Positions 41,050 to 55,400 of a stretch of 64,000 nt of DNA are shown in pieces. The notes below the pieces were generated by a model. It saw nothing but the letters and a program-made list of their open reading frames with translations, was not told the DNA's origin and ran no database searches. Within the stretch, counting starts at the first letter, position 1. Every line of letters starts with the position of its first letter. The translations under genes were made by a program, and so were the position numbers. Origin of the DNA: Gordionus sp. m RMFG-2023. Taxonomy: Eukaryota; Nematomorpha; Gordioida; Chordodea; Parachordodidae. The stretch lies in the NCBI RefSeq assembly GCF_954871325.1, contig NC_088776.1, positions 60,908,954-60,972,953 on the forward strand, given 5' to 3'.

Positions 41050-43940
41050 TATGCATTTATCGCCCTCTTATGGATATAAATTTGTTAAATTTTGTAATTA
41101 AAAAATAAAATTTAAGTTGTAATAAGCTAGTAAATATTATTTTTTTTCCAATAATATTAAGTAAAAATAGAATTTTAAATTATTTGATATTTAATATCAA
41201 TTTATTACTTAATTAAAAATTGATTTAAGTAAAATAAAAAAAATTAAAAAATTTTTTTTAAAAAGATATTATATAATTAAATTATGATTGATTATGATTA
41301 ATTGTTTTTAGCAAGGCTTTTTTGCAACACAGTTTAGCAACGCAGTATTTAGTCATACCCTATTTAAACTTTAAATTTTAGCCTTTGTTTAGACATTGTA
41401 AGTAAGACCTACCATAACATCCTGTCATTTATAGTCATATAGTCATGATTAGAGATCTGCAATGGGGGATTTTAACTAACAAGCCAACCCACTCTTTTTT
41501 TTAAATTTTTTAACCCACCCACTCTGCCGATTGGTTATTATAACGGATAACTTTTTTATCAATCATGTTACCAGACTATAAAATTACAGAGAACTCGTCT
41601 TACATTTTATAAATTTTTTCTAAAATTTTGGACTTTGTATTCCGTCATATGTCAGTATTTTATACCCCACCTATTGCAAACCTTGAGATTATTTATATAT
41701 TTATAAAAATCTCTTTATTATTTTTTGAAACTTGAACAAATATATATTATTAATATTCATCATGTAATTTTAAAACAAGCTTTAAGAAATATATACTATG
41801 ATTTATAATTAGCCTTATAATGTAGTGGGGAGTAAAATATTTTTAAAAATAAATAGGTTATGTGAAAGTTGTTTATACATACTATGTGACTGGTCATATG
41901 TGATAACTGTCAATAATATATTATTAATGAATTTTATTCTAAATATGAAATAATACTATATGAAATACTTAAAAGACCTATATTAATATTTCTACATTTT
42001 TTAGTTATATAAAAAAAAATTAATTATTCATTAATTTAATTAGTGTTAATATCTCTATTTATCATCAGCTATTTAACTAAAAAAATTGTAAATTAATATC
42101 TTAATTATCTTTTTGCTAAACATCATTAAGTTTGTTCATCATATGAAATTTCACCAAATGTTGTTTTGCACGAGCTTTTCATTTCAATATGATTATGTGA
42201 ATGTGAGAATTGTGGCCAATTAATACATGACCAGACAATACTAACCTCTCTATTAATATTAAGCGCCTTTCTATGTCTATTAAATAAAACTTTTTTTGTG
42301 AATAATGCTGAATATCTATGGACAATATTTATAATTTTGTATATAGATATATAAATTTAAATTGTTAAATAAAATAAAATAAATTTGTATTTAGTGTTGA
42401 TCTGCCTTCCGTGAATTTATCAAATAAAGTTAATTTATAATTGTTTTTGAGGGAATAAATTATTCATAAAATGCGGCAGATTTATTTATTACATATTTTA
42501 TACAAGTGTTCTATTTTTATGCAAGATAGAATTTCATTTGAATAATATGACATTTAAGAAGTAGTCACCTGTATTTTTAAGTATAGTTATTTCTTCCTTA
42601 TTCTATATAATATTATATATATATAAATTTATTTTTTAATTATTTTATAAAATATTTTTAAGATTATAACGCTGGAAATCCAATGCTTCTATACATTATA
42701 TTATTAATCAGATATTCTAATATTTGGGGAATTTTTAAAATATATTCAATATTTATTCATTTGGCTAATTGAGGAATTATGATTTATTTTAACTATTTGG
42801 AAATTTTCATTACTAAAACATTTTTGTAATTAATTAATTAAGAATTCATAATATTTTCATCAAAGATATGGATCTTGATAAAAAAAACTTTACAAGTTCT
42901 TTCTTAACATTCTTTAAAGGTAATTGCCATTTGAATTTAATAAAATTCAAATATTTTCTTTTCCGATTTTTACCCTTAACAAATATTCCTGCAAATCGTT
43001 AAATTAAATTTCTATCTTTTCAAAATAATAACCTTTTCATCTTTCTCCAAATAAATAACCAAGAGTGGACAAGATAATAAATGGGATTTAAAACATTTTA
43101 AAACATTTTTTCAATATATACAAAAATTATAAAAAATGTTATTTAGGCTAGGCACGATATTAATTGTCTTCTATTCAAACTAAATTTTAGAGATATGTAT
43201 TTTGTTAAAGGGAAAAAGCAATATTATATGATTGTAAATTTATTTGGACAACATTATATTCACATATTTCACGTTTTTAAAGGGAACATTTTTTTCCATT
43301 TATTAAAATATAATAAAAAAAAAATTATTGATGTCTTTTAACTTATTGTTTATATTAACATAAATGTATACGACATTTATGGTGGTATAGTAGAGAGATT
43401 GGAGTTATTTTAATTAGGTACATGGAAAAATAAGAATACGAATAATTATGAAAATTTTCAGGGCATTTCCTGCTCCGAAAAATTTATTAGAATTTTTTTT
43501 TAAATATTACAATATTTAATATTTTAAATAAATATGGTTATAAATTTTATAGATATTTATAATACCAAAATTAGCGGTGAAAATTTTTTTCATCTCTTAA
43601 ATTTATATTTATTGCGAAAAATATAAATGAGTTATACCTTCCTGTCGTATCCATAAGTTGGTACTACAGAAAATATATTCATTGGCAGCCTATTTAAAAA
43701 GCTTGTGATACAACAGTCGATCTATAACTTATCTTCAACATTGATAGCATTGACATTAATCATATTTTATAATATATTTTTTATTTTATCCAGAAAAAAG
43801 AAAGAAAACTCCACCTAAAAGATTGCTGGGAAAAAATTTTTAGGGAAAAATATCTGAGGGAATAAATAATTATGGATAAAAAACTGCAAATAAAATGTTC
43901 AAAAAAAATAGTGGAGAAAATTTTTAATTTAAAAATTCGT
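41050..43940. other. AT-rich stretch, nothing recognised
   Basis: No convincing exon, RNA gene or element terminus was found. A plus-strand open frame at 43952-44191, just beyond, has no recognised relative. Confidence 0.5.
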
Positions 43941-44382
43941 TTCTTTTAATAATGTTTTTTTTTATTATATTAGGTAATGTCCTAAATATGATATTAAATT
44001 TTATAACTTTTGAAACTTTATTGAAAAAAGAAATAAACTTCTTTTTTTTAATATATAGATTAAAACATGTTCATATATTTATTGTAATATTAAAATTTCT
44101 TAAAAAATTGGAAAATTCAAAATCAGAAACATTAGCATTGCCAAAATATGATAAATATTTTGCAGAAACATCCTATATTCAATTTGCCTAATGTAAAATG
44201 TACCTAAAAATTTTTATATTAAAATATTCAGATTCCAATTAAAAACGACATTCACTATCAAATTAATTACACATATTTTTTTTAAAGATATGAAGATTAA
44301 TATGTTCTTTCTTAAATTTTACATCTTATTCAAACTTCAATGGTCATGAATAAAAATCCCAAACCCTAATTAACTTACAGAG

Positions 44383-44690
44383 TTAAAAAAATATATTAAG
44401 CCTAAAAATGATAATGCAAGAACTGTTAATTACGAGATATCCTGTTTTTATGAGGAAGTAGTGAATGAATTGGTAAGGGATAATTTTCAATTTTCTGAAG
44501 CAAATGACATAATAATAAATGTTTTTGAAAATTCCCTGCGTTAAAAGAGTTGTTTATTAAGCATAATATTATAATCCCCTGATCTACAGAGCGCGTTTTA
44601 AGTATATATGCCTTATTAACTGCCAAGCGTTCCTATCTATGAGTTGAAAATTTTGAAAAACAAAAAAAGTTTTTTTATAAATAAAAATAT
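44383..44690 (+). pseudogene. hAT transposase C-terminal remnant
   Basis: Plus-strand pieces read CFYEEVVNELVRDNFQFSE, then, after a shift, STERVLSIYALLTAKRSYL and VENFEK. S-T-E-R-V-x-S-x-x-x-x-L-x-T-A-K-R is the hAT dimerisation motif (usual P-x-E-R-V-F-S-x-x-x-x-L-x-T-x-K-R-N-x-L). In-frame stops interrupt it. No termini were found. Confidence 0.55.
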
Positions 44691-44825
44691 CTTTTTATTC
44701 GCTATATTATATTCTATTTTATTATTTTTTAACATGGCTAAGATATTGTGTTAAAAAATATAAGTTATTTATTTATATTTAATGAAAATTAAAAAAAAAA
44801 TTTATCATAAAATTGTGATTATTTC

Positions 44826-45560
44826 TTTAAAATTCATTTTATCTACCAAACCTCCCCACGTCATCACACGCTACCCCGACAAATTTAAGTTCTATTTTCT
44901 ATCATTTCTAATTTGCCAAACCCTCCTCCCCCCCCCCCACGACACCACTCCCTAACAATTTTCCCGATGAAGTTAAAGATCATTTTTAAATGTTTCATTT
45001 TATTTCCCAAATCTCTCCACTTCACCACATTCTTAAATATAATTTTTATTTTATTATTATTTTTTTTCGCCCACTTAATTTTTTTTTTTGTTCTCACGTT
45101 GTGTAATAATATCATTTATACTTCATGCTTCCCTTTAACTTATTTTTTATTATTTTTTTTTTAATTTAACCCCCCTAGTTTCGTTTGTCTTCTTGTTCAA
45201 AATGATACTTCTTATAATTCATGTATCTTTCTTTTTTTCTTTCAATTTTGAATTTTTTCCCTTTTATCTTGTTAATATCTTTTTGTTTTTTTACTCTCAT
45301 TTAAAGTTATACCATGGTAAACGCTTGTTACCAGCGTTTAAAAATAATATCTCTTAATTTAAATGGCGTATTTAGGAAACATGATTCACCCTCTTGCCTT
45401 AATTCTATATAATTCCCCCTCTCCTTTCTCTCAGATCCTTTTATTAGAGCTCCTCACTCGTGCGCCCAGTTCGAATTGTTGTTCCTCAAACTCTTCTTAT
45501 TTCACATAAGCCCCCAGTTCTATCTAGAATCCTTATAGCCTTCCGAGAAATGATTTCAAA
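44826..45560. other. Pyrimidine-rich tract upstream of LINE copy B
   Basis: The plus strand is strongly C/T biased, with a run of C near 44929-44938 and a partial 75-bp duplication (CCAAACC...CCCC-ACG...CCC-GACAAATTT / CCAAACCC...CCC-ACGACACC...CAATTTT, 44846-44960). Long frames on both strands here (44885-45164) reflect this bias. It may be the 5' untranslated region of the LINE. Confidence 0.4.
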
Positions 45561-45589
45561 GTTCCTCACATCTCTTATAAATAATTTGA

Positions 45590-46210
45590 ACTCAGATTTC
45601 TCCTCAACACCCTTATGTTAGACCTGATTAGTTTTTGTTTTCGAATTCTTGTCAAGCTCAAAAATAGAATAAATAAATTATCTGCCTCAAAGGAGAAAGT
45701 GTCCAATTTTAGAAATAACATTATTGATAAATTTTCTCCATCTAACTCTTTAAATCCTAACTCTTTCCGCTGTAAATTGATCTCTGAAAAATTAGATCTT
45801 GGAGATATTAACGGTGCTGCCCGGGACTTCTGGATACTACTTTCCCTATCAACGCTACTATTTTTAAACAACTTCAAAACATTTAGTGGCTTCCCTTGTT
45901 AACATTCACCCACATGGCTATTCCCTTTACCTGTGATGAAGTTCTTAATTGCTTGAAGTCCTTTATAAAAGGGATAACAGAGGTTTCAGACAGGGTTTTT
46001 TGTTGATTTAATCCAATCTTTTGATAATGGTTTTATTTACCATTTGCTAAAATCACTAACCGAACTTTGTAATAATATCGTCTTATGCGAAGTTCCTCTT
46101 TTTATACGTCCTATTCTCTTTGGCGCACGTCTTGTTTCTTTAACCAAACCGGATGATTGTATTAGATCCATAACCATTGGGTTATTTTTTCGTCGATTTA
46201 GAAAGTAAAA
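45590..46210 (+). pseudogene. LINE reverse-transcriptase fragment (copy B)
   Basis: An open frame at 45615-45902 contains FRCKLISEKLDLGDINGAAR, the region preceding the reverse transcriptase in this family. Then come CDEVLNCLKSFIKG (about 45935-45975) and, after one shift, FIYHLLKSLTELCNNIVLCE, PILFGARLVSLTKPD and IRSITIGLFFRRF to a stop near 46208. The last motif equals the IRPIAVGSTFRRL core. It is one LINE family with copies A and C, and broken. Confidence 0.7.
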
Positions 46211-46499
46211 GAACGATACGAAAGCATGCTGATAAACTGCGAAAACGGGTTGTAACGAAATAAATGGTGAAGTCAGAGAGAGAGGAAGAAAATATGTGTT
46301 TAAAATAGTTGAATTTGAAAAATGTAGAAGGATTAAGTTTAGAGAAAGAAAATGGTGAAATGGAAATGACAGATGAAATTAGGTTCCATAGGATATGTCT
46401 TTATTACCTCGAGGACTAGAAACACTAATAAAGCAGAAATCACAACGATCGAAGAAGCCTACACATTGTCTCTGATTGAGGGGTTCAAAAAATCCTAAG

Positions 46500-49349
46500 T
46501 TTGGGGAAATGTGATAAATGCTATATAAGAAATTATTATATTTTTACTATTCATCTAAAAGAAAGGCTTAGATCTTTTCCCATAATAATTTTAACTAATG
46601 ATAAATATTATAAAGATACATCCTAAAGTCAGCTCAAATTTTAGATACTTGTCTGAAGTCAAGAATCTGTGTAAGTGTTTTAATTATAAATAAACTGTAA
46701 TTTATTTCATTCTTAGTCCAGGCTGGGTCAATTTTTTATTATCTTTAATATAGGCCAGGCCAAAAAAAAACAAATTATTAGAAAAATATATCCATTAAAG
46801 ATTTTCATTTTTTTGATAAATTTAATATAATAAAATCATATATTATTATAACCCCCACCCACTTCTATCCTTATTCTTTCTGATACATTGTTTATAAATG
46901 CACAAATAAAAATGTTAAAACTAATATCTCGATTTATTTTCCGAAATATTTATTCTTAAAAACTTATTTTCTAGAGGTTTAAATCTATAATTTTTTTCCC
47001 ATTATTTTTCTTATTGTTTTTGCTTTTAGTATTTTTTTATTAAAGTTTTATCCGCAAATTTATTTTATAAAATATTACATTTACAATAATATCAAATATA
47101 ATTCCATATTTTAGTAAATTAAAAAAAGAACTTTGAACTTAAACATTATATCTCTTTAGTACGTTTACCCTTTACAAAAAATTAAAACATTAAATTTTCA
47201 ACTTTTTCAGAAATTAAAACATTAATATCTTAGTACATTTACTAACTAGCTAGCTGAATTAGCGTTTTTACAAAATCGAATTATTATTTTGGATAAAATT
47301 TTAAGAATAAAATATTACTTAATATGAAAGAAAGGGAAATTTTTTTATAATATTAAATATACAAGGTTTATTATCTACGGCCAGGGGGGCCAAGTAAAAA
47401 TTATTCGATTGTTGTAGATATTCGTAAAATATAAAAAAATGTGAGTCTTAGTGATATATTTAGGAAATTTAAAAAATGGGGTAGAATTGTGGGATCATGA
47501 CCGATTTTGTTTTTAAAAAAAATTTGCGGTAGTCTACTAGTCAACGTGATAGACCAGGGAACCTTGTTTAACGAGCACTATTACTTATAAATAAAGTTAA
47601 AAAATTAACTGCATAAAAGTCTAGTGGATCACTGTTACGATCAAGTGCCTCTTGGACAAGAGGACGTTATCATTTTCGCCCAAGATTTGAGATATCACGA
47701 CTCATATAATTTAAAATGGAAAAATGTAATATTTGAAAATCCTTCATTAAATTTATATTATTCAATAGAAAGAACTTTTGGATATTAAAAATATGTAATT
47801 TATATAATAAAAAGTCCAAACATTCTATATATAAACGACTATTTATAAATTTATATATTATTAGTTTACTTCAAATAGTTACATAAAAACATATACGCAC
47901 AATTTCATATAAAAATACAGATAATATCGAACAGGGCATATTGATAAGTTCATTACAAAGATAATATTTGCGTAATATATCAAAAAAAAATAAGAGGTAT
48001 TGAAATCTGAGTAAACAATAAAAATGATAGCTTTAAATTATAATAATAAGAATCCTATTTAATCGCCTAGAATTTGATAGATTTGAAATATGATAATCAA
48101 CGCTATATTTTTATTAGTGGTTGATCCCAATCTTTTTGTTATACAGAAATCTGAATTATTATTTTGGTTGTAACAGATTTTAACCATTGCGTCCTAAATA
48201 TTTTTAAAAATGGATTGTGGGGACTGTTAAATGTTAATTAATTAGCCTCCATGCTTGTAGCTAGCAATTAAATTATTGTATTTTTATTATATTTATTATA
48301 TATGTATCTGCTAAGATTATTTTTTCATGTGATACATAACAACAGAGAAGAAATATGGGTGTCTTAAATGATATTTGGAAAAAAAAATTTGATATAAACA
48401 TTAAAAATAAAAATCTGAAATTTAACTTTATCAATATATACTCATATCAAAAAGATTTCATCCATTTTTATTTAAGAGATACTATATTATTTGTTTCATG
48501 TTACATTATATTTTAATTTCAATAATAAAAATCTTTTTCCAATGAGTTTATTATTTTTAAATTCTTTTTCTTATCAGTTAATTTTTCCTCTAGATTTTTT
48601 TTCTGCAGTTTTTAATTTTCTATATTTTTCCTGCCCTCACTTTCTTTTTTTCCTTAAAATTGTTTTCTAGTGTTTATCCTTTTTTTAGCTAAAATTCTGC
48701 TGTTTTTTGGTCATGTTTTTTTTTACAAAGGCTTTTTTTCTATTCTATGTAAAATATATTTTTATTTCTGATGTGACCACTGTAAATATTTTGAATAAAA
48801 ATTAATTAGTAGGTTACATCAACATTATCACGACATCATGATGATAGTAAATTTAAGATAATTAAATTGTAATAAATGAAAATAACTAATTTGATATTGG
48901 CTCATTTTTACTTTTAAATGCATTTATTATATGAATTTTCGAAAATTTCATTATGGGACTAAGATAAAAATTAAAAAGAAATTTTATATTATTTATATAT
49001 GGGCCAAAACAAAATATAAATTTTTGGAAATAATTATAATTCCTTGAACTCAATTATAAAATTGTATTTTTAATTATTTTTTAATTTTTATAGTATTTAA
49101 ATTGATTTTATATTGAGTTAAACCAAATAATTCTTTAATATTAAAAAATATTAATTTTGTTTATATTTTATTAATTTATTGGAAAATTAAAATAATTATA
49201 AAATAAATAAATAAAAATGAAAATAAAAATTAATTATAAATATTATAAATACTTTTAATAATAATTCAAACATCATTAAAAATTTATTTATAAATTTGAA
49301 ATTTTTTAAAATTTGAAAGAAATTCAATTAAATAAAAAATAATTTTAAG
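46500..49349. other. AT-rich stretch, nothing certain
   Basis: A string at 46400-46495 reads RNTNKAEITTIEEAYTLSLI on the plus strand and may be a further LINE fragment. A patch with CAGGGGGGCCAAG (47381) recalls a DNA-transposon end, but no partner was found. No other features were seen before the signal-peptide exon. Confidence 0.35.
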
Positions 49350-49407
49350 ATGAAAAAAAATGTTCCAATTTTATTTTTATTATCCCTGCATCTTTTCGTC
49401 CATAATG
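49350..49407 (+). CDS. MEG-like exon 1: signal peptide
   Basis: ATG at 49350, then MKKNVPILFLLSLHLFVHN: two lysines, a hydrophobic core, then a polar end, as in a classical secretory signal. Ends AAT G|GTAAGT, a consensus donor in phase 1. Confidence 0.7.
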
Positions 49408-52400
49408 GTAAGTAAACAATTTTTAATAACAGTAATAATTTAATTCTTTAAATAAATTTACCGAAATATTGTAATATAATTTTAATTATAGTAGATTGGT
49501 TTTAAATGTTTTGTTTAAAAGTTGCCAAAAATTCATTTTCGTAAATCAACTTATAAAATTAAAAACAATCGTAGATTTTTCCTGAAATATTAATTATAAT
49601 ATTTACTTTTTAAAATGCAAAATTATGAGCAGTAAAATTTGCTAGTAAATATCGTACAACACCAATTATTTAATATTAAATTTCAATACTTTTTATATAT
49701 TAAATATATTTTTTTACATTTAGCGACGGCTGATAGTATATATATTTATATGATTTAAATATTTGTGATGTTATTTGTTATGGATACAATACAAATTTAT
49801 AAAAATTTTTATAATTCTACGATTAAAAAATTAAAGGGAATCAGATAAAATTTTATATTATCACATAATACTAAACAAAAACATGGAATATTTATAATTT
49901 CGAATTCTTGGAATATAAAAAATCAATTTAAAAGATTTACCTAATCACTAACTAAACATTCCTTCAAATAACAATTATCTTATTAGTGTGTTTAATGGCA
50001 ATATTTGAGCAAATTTCTGAAAAAAGCTAGCTAAATATTTTAGAAAGAAAAATTTTGAAAATTCTTGAAATTTCACATATGTGTCTAAAGCTTTGTGCCA
50101 TTTATGAGCAAAATATTCAGGCTTGTGTAATATTTTAGTTAGCCGTTTTATAAAAAATAAGTTTAAATCGATCTGTTTAACAACATTATATCTTACTAAT
50201 CTTCAATATATATTTTTTAAAACAAATTTATTGTACTTATAACGAAAGTAAAATTATAATTAAAATATAAAAAATGGGAGAGATTTAACTTAACGGGTAC
50301 AACAGGTCTATCCTCTGTTTGTTGGATTAGTTACATCAGAAATACAAGTCTTCGATAGAAAGCTTAAGCGTTATTTTTTTTATTATGGTTTGAATTATGG
50401 TAAGAGTTGATTTGTAAAAATTATTATTTTCTATGGGTTTGGATGAGACCAGCAGATAGCCTAATTCTGATAATGTATATTTCTATTTACCTGATTGATT
50501 TTGTCTTGTGTTCAGTATCACACCAACATCAAAATATAGGATTAGCCGTTTAAATTTTATTAATTCAAAGACCCAAGTGGATAACCATTTTGCTCAGTTG
50601 ATAATTTTTATGAGAATTATTTGAAACTTTGTAAATGAAAAAAGATTAGTAAAATAAATAAAAGAATTTGGTATAATGAGGGAATGTTTGCATATTGTAA
50701 AAATAAGTATCTAATTTTAAAGAACATTAATTTGCCAGAATCGTATTTTACAATGCAAAGCGTGATTACCCTAAAAATTTTATAAAATTGTATGTTTTAT
50801 AATTTATATGAAAAATATATAAATAAAAATTAAATGTATTTCATAGGTTCATAATTTTTACAGAATATGCACTCTATTCATGTTATATAAAATGAATTGT
50901 AAAGATAAACTCATATAACCCATATGTTAAATCCTACCTATAAAATAAAAGACAATTACAGAGGTGGTCGATTTAAAAAATGTCGATAAGAACTAAAAAA
51001 AATTTAAAGATACGTTCAAACTTGAAAAAAGTTTAATCAAATTATTGATTCAGAAAATAAAACATAATTTTAATAGAATATCTCACCTTCATTTCCCTTG
51101 TAATATAGATGAGAAATAATATTTAATTATATTTTTATTTTGGGAATAATATTAATATAATTATTTCATTTTTCATTTATGAAACTATTCATTATCACAA
51201 TTTAAATCAAGTTACTTTGCTTTTTTCTCTATTAACTTTTAAAATTGCGATATGATTCGATCGTTGCTGTTTTAATCGTAGAGCGTAAATAAGATTTAAG
51301 ACGAAGCAAACAGGAAATTGTTAATAAAATTTTAATTAATTTCTATATACTCTGAAAAAATTTCTTTCTTACTTTGTTCATTTTTGGTTGTGATGGTTAT
51401 TATTATTTTAAAATCTTAGATGTAACGAAATATCACCATACAAAAAAGATAATAATCTTTTATCGATCCTACAAAAAAGCTAATTTTTGCTACAGTATTA
51501 TATGACATAGCCATGTAAATATATTTTTTCGTATCAGACCGAATTAAAGAAAATTTTTATTCATACCCTACTTCTTACTTTATGATAGTATTTATATATT
51601 AATTGTTATAAATTTATTTAGACAAAAATTAATATAAATTTATTTACACAAAAATTAATATATTTTACTTTAAACATTTTTTTGAAATTTGAGTTGCCTG
51701 AAAAAGAAAGCTAGACCGGATGAATCAAAAGGTCACTCATTAAAAATTAAAAATACATTATAATAAATATCTTAGGTCTGGCTAAGTAATTAAATTATAT
51801 CCTGGACTCACAAGAATATAATTTATAAAAAAATTTATATTAGCAGTGAAGATAGGTTATTTTCAATAATAATGGTACCTCGATTTTAAGTAGTATTTCA
51901 TATCAAATTATCAAATGAATAAATGTAATAGACAATTAAATACTCTTCTATAATGTCTCCCTCCCAATAATAATAATTGAAAAAATAATATTAAATAAAA
52001 TAAATTATTTCATTTTTACATATATCTACAGAAATATTAATTTACATGAAAATATATAATGTGACATAATACAATTATTAATCGTTGACAAATTAATTTT
52101 TTTTTAAAAGGTGAAAATGTAAAAGTAGAAGGTAAAGGCTTTTCCAAAAAATTCGTAATTAACAGTGAGCTGATCCAAGGATTGGTTGGAAAACTATCTT
52201 ATACAATTCTGATGAATGTTTCTTCTACAATAGATAATTTGGAATTGAATAAAAAAGTATAAAATTTATAAAAAAAAAGAAAAAAAGAAAGAAAAATATG
52301 AGAATGAAAAAGTCTATTGTTTGATTAATTATATTTTAAGGTTAATAACACGAATATAATCGAATTTGAATTTCCATGTTATCGCAATGATTACAACATT

Positions 52401-55400
52401 TATTTCTACTTGACAAGCACCAACTTAATGAAATCACAACTAATAGCATTCACCTATTTGAATTTCGGTATCATAAATATATTTAAAAACAAATATTTTA
52501 AATGGGTATGAATATTTTATTTTTAGTTCTATGTTTGTTTCATCACTAATTGAGCTCTTTCTATAATTTTTAACCGATAATACTTAATTTTTTGTGGTCC
52601 AAGTTTGTACCATATTTTGTATAAATTAAATTGAGCTAGAAGAAGATATATGTTGAAAAAGTATAATTTATTGAAAAAGTATAATTTATTGAAATTTGTA
52701 ATAATTTTTATGTACTTTTCATATTTAGACTACAGAATATCTAAAATTGGTATGTTTTTATTTTATCATCATTAATTGAATTTTTTATTTTTGATATTTC
52801 TTTGTTTCCTTATATATATTTACTAAAATATTGGGAAATATTTTAGTATTTAGACTATATTGATAGACTTAATAAATTTCACATAAATATTTGGTTATTT
52901 TTAATTGAAATTAAATGATTAGATTTAGTATTGTCAAAACTTATATAAATTATACATAAAATTAGGATTAAATTCACTAATTTTGAATTGTGTAATATTT
53001 TAGAGAAGAGAAGTATTAAAATTTGAGAATCTGGAGACATTATTTTATATTGTTATTAGAATATAATTTTTTATTCATATTATTTACAGAATTCAGTGTA
53101 TAATTGTTTATTATATAAAAATTTGTAATTTGTTTAAATATTTTATTCTAATTCTAACTGATGATGAGTCACAGATCTAAATATCCAATATAAAAGTTTA
53201 TTATAAAGTGAATTCTTTATATTATTTGATTAACAATATCATTGTAATATCATTAATCTTGTTAATTTTTTAAATATAATCATTTAATTTACATTTTATT
53301 TATAATTTTTTTTATAGTTAATTTATTTTTAAAACATGTAAACAAAATATAAAAATAAAAAATGAATACATTTATATATATTAAAAGTTAATGTATATTT
53401 TAAAAAATATCGATGGCTCAACAGCTTATAGTAGTTCCTAAAAAACAGGAAAATAATAAAAACAAAATATTTCAACTCTTGAGTAAGATATTTATTAAAT
53501 TAGTAAAAAAATAAATTATTAACTAAAAACTTCAAAAATTTACAAATGACCACTTAAGAAATAAATCAAAATATTTTCTTTTTCAAAAATATAAATTTTA
53601 AAATTTATATTTTTTTCAAGATATTCAAATGTATAACCATATCAATATATCTTGTATAATTGGTCATTATCTGTTCTCTCAGAATAATTAATATTTGAGA
53701 GACCAAAATATGTAATAATATTAAATTATATAACTTATAGGTGGAATTTAGGAAGAGAAAAAAATCAATGTTGTTAAATAGCTCTAATTAAGCCTATTGT
53801 TAATATGGATAACTCAATATTTTATCCAGAAAAATATTATAAAAGCCTAAAAAATTTTCTCATAGACGGCACAAAGGTTTAGGCATCTATTCGCGAAATC
53901 TCTAGGCTTTCATTTTAAATAATCAGCCCAAATTGAGCCATTTAACAACATTAAAGAAAATGATAATTTCTAAAATTTTAAAATTTGTTAATTTTCTTAT
54001 TGGATTAATAATATAATTTAAAATGATTGATCAGAATTTTATATTAAGTAAAAACTATAAGTAATAAAAATACTCAATGATTATAAATTATGCAATTAAA
54101 TAAATTGAACATTGGTCGGGTTAATCGACGGTTTAAAAAATATTTTAAAAACAATGGACGGGTGAGGGCAGGAAAAGTTAAATTTAAAATAATTTAAATC
54201 TGCCCTTTACACAAATTATTCGCTTATAACTTTCTTCAGAAAGGTTAAGTTATCACAAAGAAACTTCATCTCTTGTACAATTCAATTTTATGGCATCATT
54301 CGATGAGTTTGTCCAAACGTACAAGATGAAGCTATTAACACTTAAAACACCTGATGGCAAAACAATGGAATTAGAAAAATCTATAAATGTAAGTTTAATA
54401 AAATAAAATACATAACATAAAGGCTTAGTAAACATTTCTGAAAAATATTTGTCAATGTTATAAATGATTAAAGAAACTATTTGCACTAAATAAATAATAT
54501 TAATTTTTAATATGTAATGCTTTCATAATGAAAATCAACGTAGAAAGAGTTTGACAATTCTATTCAGCATTGTGGAGAGATATTTTGACAAAGAAAATAT
54601 AAATGATTATATTTTTGATTAAAAAAACAACAAATTATTTTTGTTTTTTTTCTTATATAGTTCACGAATTTGCCGTTAAAATATAATTTCGTGTCAAAGG
54701 GTATCTACAAGCTGAGCTTTCAGTTTAAGATATGTGGCAAGTGGTTCAAAACTTTTGAAACTATTAAACACGTCAAAATAGGTATTACATACATCATTAA
54801 AAGAATTTAGAATTAATTTAAATTTACCTATTATTTTTAAAAAGCATTATATATGTCAACTAGTATTATTAAATGACCTGATTTGGATCGATTTTTAAAA
54901 ACAGTCCAATTAAGAATTTAGCCAAAATAATATTATATAAGCCTGGAGATTTTGCCCATGGGTTGCAGAGAGGTTTGTTTGCCAAATCCATAATATTATT
55001 TTGGCTAAAATAATAATCGGATAGTTTTTAAAAATATAAATCGGGCCTAAAAAACACTAATTTTAATGAATTGAGTTTTTTTTCTTTCACATTTAATGAG
55101 GTCCCATTTTACGATTATTTAAGAATTTTTTTTAAAAAAAGAAATTTTAAAGATATTGGCAAATCATTTTTTCGATCATAGGGTTTATAGGATAAATGAA
55201 AGAAAATTATATATTTTTTTAGTAAAAAACGAAAACATTATTTATGATTCCAACAAAGTAATAGGTTTAAAGAGACATTAATTAATCTTTAAAATATTCA
55301 AAGGTAAATAATGATCTATATATTATAAGAAACTGGCAATTTATTTCAAAACAAAAAATTATTTCCTTTTCTCATGGATATTTAAAATAAAAAAATATTT

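Noticed and set aside
44885-45164. Overlapping open frames on both strands
   Set aside because: A product of the pyrimidine/purine strand bias; no start context, domain or codon signal.
50300-50410. Exon-like stretch reading VYPLFVGLVTSEIQVFDRK with CAACAG acceptor and TATG|GTAAGA donor
   Set aside because: Good composition, but it starts in phase 0 while the preceding MEG-like exon ends in phase 1, and no other partner exon was found. It could belong to a mobile element.
53175-53195. Possible 21-nt micro-exon (after GAGTCACAG, before GTTTAT)
   Set aside because: Phase fits, but the splice context is weak and short matches of this kind arise often by chance in AT-rich DNA. An 8-nt candidate at 58275 breaks phase.
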